Positions 6,064 to 9,093 of a stretch of 9,093 bases of DNA are shown here, piece after piece. Position 1 is the stretch's first letter. Each line of letters starts with the position of its first letter. The stretch spans positions 1 through 9,093 of the forward strand of contig DASTRO010000221.1 of NCBI GenBank assembly GCA_035761165.1. Direction: 5' to 3'. The notes beneath the pieces were generated by a model, which saw only the letters and a list, made by a program, of their open reading frames with translations, made no database searches and had not been told where the DNA came from. Made by a program: the position numbers and the translations under genes. The stretch comes from CALCHX01 sp035761165. Its GTDB lineage: Bacteria > Gemmatimonadota > Gemmatimonadetes > Gemmatimonadales > Gemmatimonadaceae.

Positions 6064-7845
6064 ATGGACCCGCGCACCGCCGCCCATACGCTCACCCAGA
6101 TCGCGCAGTACCTGGAGCTGCACGGGGAGAGCCGCTTCAAGGCGCGCGCCTACCAGCAGGCGGCGCGCGCGGTGCAGGCGTTGGAGACCGACGACCTCGC
6201 GCCGGTGCTGCGGCGCGGCGAGCTCGAGGACGTGCCGGGACTCGGCCCCGCCTCGCTCGCCGTCATCCGCGACCTCGTGGAGCACGGGGAGTCGTCGCTG
6301 CTCGACCGGCTGCGCGAGAGCACGCCCGAGGGGCTGCTCGAGATGCTGCGCGTGCCCGGCCTGGGGCCCGCCAAGATCCACCTCATCCACGAGGAGCTGG
6401 GCGTCGACACGGTGCAGGAGCTGGAGGAGGCGGCGCGCGACGGCCGGCTGGCCGGGCTGCGCGGCTTCGGTCCCAAGACCGCCGAGAAGGTGCTGAAGGG
6501 GCTCGCCTTCCTGCGCGAGTCCGACGCCTACGTCCTCTATCCGCACGCCGCCGCCGAGGCGGCGCGGCTCCTCGCCGCCGTGCGCGCACATCCCGACGTC
6601 GCGCACGCCGAGGTGGCCGGCGCGGTGCGCCGCCGCCGCGAGGTCGTGCGCACCATCGTCGTCGTGGCGGCGTGCCGCACGGCGCCGGCGCAGGTGGCCA
6701 CCAGCTTCGCGCACGCGCCCGGCGTCAAGAACGCCGTGGGCGGCGGCGGGCGACAGGTGCAGATCCGCTTCGTGGACGGCACGCTGCTCGACCTGCGCTG
6801 CGTGCCGCTGCCGGAGTTCGCCGTCGCGCTCTGGCGCGCCACCGGCAGCGAGCGCCACGTGGCCGCCGTCGTCGAGCGGCTCGCCGCGCGCGGCCTGGCG
6901 CTCGCCGGCGACCAGCTGCGCGACGCCCGCGGCGCACCGATCGCCGTGGCCGACGAGGCGGCGCTCTACCGCCGCGCCGAGCTGGCCTACGTGCCGCCGG
7001 AACTGCGCGAGGCGCGCGGCGAGGTGGAGGCGGCGGCGGCCGACGAGCTTCCGCAGCTCGTCACCAGCGCCGACATCCGCGGCGTGCTGCACGCCCACTC
7101 CGAGTTCAGCGACGGCGAGAGCACCATCGCCGAGATGGCCGAGGCGGCGCGCACACGCGGCTGGAGCTATCTCGGCGTCACCGACCACTCGCAGAGCGCC
7201 TTCTATGCCGGCGGCCTCACGCGCGACGCCGTGCTGCGCCAGCACGAGGAGATCGACCGCCTCAACGCGCGGCTCGACGGCTTCCGCGTGCTCAAGGGGA
7301 TCGAGGCCGACATCCTCCCCTGCGGCCGCGTGGACTACGACGGGCAGACGCTGGACCGCTTCGACTACGTCATCGGCTCGGTGCACTCGCGCTTCGGCAT
7401 GAACGAGGCGCAGATGACCGAGCGCGTCCTCAAGGCGCTCGACGATCCACACCTCACCGTGCTCGGCCACCCCACCGGTCGGCTGCTGCTGACGCGCGAG
7501 CCCTATGCCATCGACATGCAGGCCGTGATCGAGAAGGCCGCCGACTGCGGCGTGGCCGTGGAGCTCAACGCCGACCCGCACCGCCTGGACCTCGACTGGC
7601 GCCTCTGCCACGACGCCAAGCGCCGCGGCGTGACGATCGAGATCGGCCCCGATGCGCACTCGGTGCACGGGCTGGACAACGTCCACATCGGCGTCGGCGT
7701 CGCGCGCAAGGGATGGCTGGAGGCGGGCGACGTGCTGAACGCGCGCTCGGCCGACGAGGTGCTGGCGTTCGCCGCGCGGCGGCGGGAAGGGCGAGCGCCG
7801 GGCGCCGAGCGGCGCGCGACGAGCGCACCCGCGGCGGAGGGCTGA
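6064..7845 (+). CDS. polX: PolX/PHP-family protein with a degenerate polymerase site
   Basis: This encodes 593 residues with the bacterial family X polymerase layout. It has an N-terminal helical/HhH_8 domain (1-85), helix-hairpin-helix motifs VPGLGPAS (57-64), VPGLGPAK (97-104) and GFGPKTAEK (134-142), a nucleotidyltransferase region (about 155-310) and a C-terminal PHP domain (338-572). The PHP metal ligands look complete: H343, H345, D350, D374-H375, E414, H441, H469, D530 and H532. This domain gives 3'-5' exonuclease and AP-type nuclease activity in known bacterial PolX. The polymerase site is not intact: where the family has GS followed by G-D-x-D, this protein has GA (186-187) and RTIV (196-199), so two catalytic aspartates are replaced by T197 and V199; only D243 (LLDLR) remains. 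It is therefore probably a DNA-binding nuclease without polymerase activity. The tail (about 575-588) is encoded by a heptamer array. It heads a probable operon with endonuclease III, 3 bases downstream. Confidence 0.92.
   Translation: MDPRTAAHTLTQIAQYLELHGESRFKARAYQQAARAVQALETDDLAPVLRRGELEDVPGLGPASLAVIRDLVEHGESSLLDRLRESTPEGLLEMLRVPGLGPAKIHLIHEELGVDTVQELEEAARDGRLAGLRGFGPKTAEKVLKGLAFLRESDAYVLYPHAAAEAARLLAAVRAHPDVAHAEVAGAVRRRREVVRTIVVVAACRTAPAQVATSFAHAPGVKNAVGGGGRQVQIRFVDGTLLDLRCVPLPEFAVALWRATGSERHVAAVVERLAARGLALAGDQLRDARGAPIAVADEAALYRRAELAYVPPELREARGEVEAAAADELPQLVTSADIRGVLHAHSEFSDGESTIAEMAEAARTRGWSYLGVTDHSQSAFYAGGLTRDAVLRQHEEIDRLNARLDGFRVLKGIEADILPCGRVDYDGQTLDRFDYVIGSVHSRFGMNEAQMTERVLKALDDPHLTVLGHPTGRLLLTREPYAIDMQAVIEKAADCGVAVELNADPHRLDLDWRLCHDAKRRGVTIEIGPDAHSVHGLDNVHIGVGVARKGWLEAGDVLNARSADEVLAFAARRREGRAPGAERRATSAPAAEG
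7792..7826. repeat. Degenerate heptamer array, inverted family A (copy 2)
   Basis: Five units in register: CGAGCGC, CGGGCGC, CGAGCGG, CGCGCGA, CGAGCGC. This is the reverse-complement orientation of the TCGCTCN array and has decayed. It lies inside the last codons of the PolX-like gene and encodes residues around GRAPGAERRATSA, past the end of the PHP domain. Confidence 0.65.
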
Positions 7846-7848
7846 GCG

Positions 7849-8565
7849 ATGGCCGGCAAACGTCCCAGCAGGCGCCGCAGCGCCGTCGATGCCTCCGGCG
7901 CCACGCCCGCCGTCGCTCGTCGCTCGTCGCTCATCGCTCGGCAGGCCGCCGCCGCGACGCTCTACGACGCGCTCCTCGCCACCTATCCCGACGCGCACTG
8001 CGAGCTGGACTTCGAGACGCCGTTCCAGCTCCTCGTCGCGACCATCCTCAGCGCGCAGTGCACCGACAAGCGCGTGAACATGGTGACGCCGGCGCTCTTC
8101 GCGCGCTATCCCGACGCCGCCGCGCTGGCCGCCGCGCCGCTGGAGGAGGTGGAGGAGCTGGTGCGGACGACGGGCTTCTTCCGCAGCAAGGCGAAGAATC
8201 TCGTCGCCATGGCCGCCGCGCTCGTCGCCGATCACGGCGGCGAGGTGCCGGCCGACATGGACGCCCTGGTGCGCCTGCCCGGCGTCGGGCGCAAGACGGC
8301 GAACGTCATCCTCGGCAACGCCTTCGGGCGGAACGAGGGCGTCGTCGTGGACACCCACGTGGCACGCCTCGGCGCCCGCCTCGGCCTCACCCGCGAGGAG
8401 GATCCGGTGAAGATCGAGGCCGACCTCGCCGCGCTCTTCCCGCGCGATCGGTGGACGATGCTCTCGCACCTGCTGATCTTCCACGGCCGCCGCACCTGCG
8501 AGGCACGCCGGCCGAAGTGCGAGGCGTGCACGGTGCGCGCGCTGTGCCCGAGCACGAGCGTGTGA
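7849..8565 (+). CDS. nth: Endonuclease III
   Basis: This encodes a 238-residue bifunctional DNA glycosylase/AP lyase that removes oxidised pyrimidines in base excision repair. After a low-complexity leader (1-33) the family core begins. It contains PFQLLVATILSAQCTDKRVN (58-77), the HhH motif LPGVGRKTAN with catalytic Lys149 (143-152), VVVDTHVARL with catalytic Asp168, and a 4Fe-4S cluster loop with C217, C224, C227 and C233 in the canonical C-x6-C-x2-C-x5-C spacing. All catalytic and cluster residues are present, so it should be active. The N-terminal leader is longer than in E. coli Nth by about 30 residues, and its VARRSSLIAR part is encoded by a heptamer array (7913-7940). No alternative ATG lies between the first codon and M78, so the extension cannot be avoided by an internal ATG. 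It starts 3 bases after the PolX-like stop, suggesting translational coupling. Confidence 0.97.
   Translation: MAGKRPSRRRSAVDASGATPAVARRSSLIARQAAAATLYDALLATYPDAHCELDFETPFQLLVATILSAQCTDKRVNMVTPALFARYPDAAALAAAPLEEVEELVRTTGFFRSKAKNLVAMAAALVADHGGEVPADMDALVRLPGVGRKTANVILGNAFGRNEGVVVDTHVARLGARLGLTREEDPVKIEADLAALFPRDRWTMLSHLLIFHGRRTCEARRPKCEACTVRALCPSTSV
7913..7940. repeat. Heptamer array TCGCTCN inside nth (family A, copy 3)
   Basis: Four perfect units: TCGCTCG, TCGCTCG, TCGCTCA, TCGCTCG. Positions 7920-7940 are identical to 66-86, about 7.8 kb away. The array is in frame within the N-terminal extension of endonuclease III (residues 22-31) and is inverted relative to the degenerate copy at 7792-7826. 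Confidence 0.85.
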
Positions 8566-9093
8566 GGGACCAGGGACCAGGAACCGGGAACCAGGAACGA
8601 CCTCGGGACGCCATTGCGCGCACCCCCTGGTCCCCGGTCCGTGGTCCCTGCATCCCTGGCGCCGACGCCACCCGCGCCGAGGCCCACGACGCCGAGCGCG
8701 CGCGGCACCTGCGACAGGCCGAGCGACTCTCCTGGCTACGCGTGCTCGTCTTCCTGGCCGGCCTGGTGCTGGCGGGGCTCGGGCTCGCCGCCGCCGGGCC
8801 GGGGCTGGCCCTCTTCGCGGCGGTGCTCGTCGGCGTGGTGGCGCTCTTCACCGCGGTCGCGCGGGCGCAGCGGCGCGCGGAGCGGCGCGCCGAGTGGCAC
8901 GGGGCGCTGGCCGCCGTCTGCCGCGAGGCGGTGCTGCGGCGGCAGCGCGCGTGGGAGCGCCTGCCGCTCACGCCGGCGCCGCCGCCCGACCCGGCGCACC
9001 CGTACGCCGCCGACCTCGACGTCTTCGGCCGCGCCTCGCTCCTCCAGCTGCTCGGCCCCGTGGGCGCGAGCACCGGCGCGGCGACGCTCGCCG
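8562..9093 (+). CDS. MutS-like protein with N-terminal membrane anchor (partial)
   Basis: The frame is open from a GTG at 8562 to the window edge (177 codons) and lacks an ATG. A charged stretch (about 35-57, ADATRAEAHDAERARHLRQ) is followed by two hydrophobic helices (about 60-79 and 81-99) and a basic/helical segment. Then HPYAADLDVFGRASLLQLL (146-164) appears, a hallmark of MutS-family ATPase proteins that carry membrane helices in place of the mismatch-recognition domain. The core and ATPase domains lie beyond the window. The GTG overlaps the nth stop (GTGA, 4 bases), favouring an operon with nth and polX. The first ~30 codons are heptamer-repeat sequence, so the true start could instead be a non-ATG codon downstream, for example ATT at 8613. 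The identity is fairly sure; the start is not. A role in DNA repair or recombination is inferred from family and neighbours. Confidence 0.75.
   Translation, partial: MRDQGPGTGNQERPRDAIARTPWSPVRGPCIPGADATRAEAHDAERARHLRQAERLSWLRVLVFLAGLVLAGLGLAAAGPGLALFAAVLVGVVALFTAVARAQRRAERRAEWHGALAAVCREAVLRRQRAWERLPLTPAPPPDPAHPYAADLDVFGRASLLQLLGPVGASTGAATLA
8566..8650. repeat. Inverted heptamer arrays GGRACCR (family B)
   Basis: Five forward units at 8566-8600 (GGGACCA, GGGACCA, GGAACCG, GGAACCA, GGAACGA) face three reverse-complement units at 8628-8648 (TGGTCCC, CGGTCCG, TGGTCCC), with 27 bases between. The arms can pair to form a stem. It begins directly after the nth stop and lies in the open frame of the MutS-like gene. 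It has no T-tract. Confidence 0.85.

Noticed and set aside
5511..6140. Short open frames in the repeat-rich intergenic region
   Set aside because: They run through inverted and direct repeats and have no recognisable domain or ribosome-binding site; several overlap each other.
5878..8484. 868-codon open frame on the minus strand opposite polX and nth
   Set aside because: It mirrors the codon structure of PolX and endonuclease III, both of which have conserved motifs. The antisense product is low-complexity and Arg/His/Ala-rich.
8566..8650. Classical intrinsic terminator after nth
   Set aside because: The inverted heptamers can pair, but there is no T-tract and an open MutS-like frame crosses the structure.

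Overview
This is a very GC-rich bacterial chromosomal window (GC judged by eye, not counted) with almost no A/T at third codon positions. Weak Shine-Dalgarno sequences, a start codon sitting directly behind a -10-like hexamer, heptanucleotide repeat arrays and the gene content together suggest a Gemmatimonadota-type organism. That assignment is inference: no rRNA or other marker gene is present, and another high-GC phylum is possible.

Layout. (1) 77-1747, minus strand: a HEAT-repeat protein whose last codons and stop lie in a heptamer array (31-93). (2) 1748-2083: a divergent intergenic region with no convincing gene. (3) 2084-4489, plus strand: an exported metal-dependent amidohydrolase, a perfect 15-bp hairpin (3453-3486), then a class I-type histone deacetylase/AcuC-family enzyme. 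(4) 4571-5467: a proline-iminopeptidase-like alpha/beta hydrolase. (5) 5468-6063: about 600 bases without a gene, packed with inverted and direct repeats that look like a small non-autonomous or REP-like element. (6) 6064 to the window end: a tightly packed DNA-repair cluster of PolX/PHP protein, endonuclease III (3-bp gap) and a membrane-anchored MutS-like protein cut by the window edge (probable 4-bp overlap with the previous gene).

The most notable points are in the right half. The PolX protein keeps every visible metal ligand of its PHP nuclease domain but has lost two of the three catalytic aspartates of its polymerase domain, so the cluster probably encodes a nuclease plus a glycosylase rather than a gap-filling polymerase. 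Two families of 7-bp tandem repeats (TCGCTCN and GGRACCR) sit at gene ends and run into coding sequence. They appear to have supplied the end of the HEAT protein, the C-terminal tail of PolX, and the N-terminal extensions of endonuclease III and possibly the MutS-like protein.

The genes in 2084-5467 look like ordinary hydrolytic metabolism with no obvious shared pathway. I saw no tRNA, rRNA, CRISPR array, transposase or phage gene.
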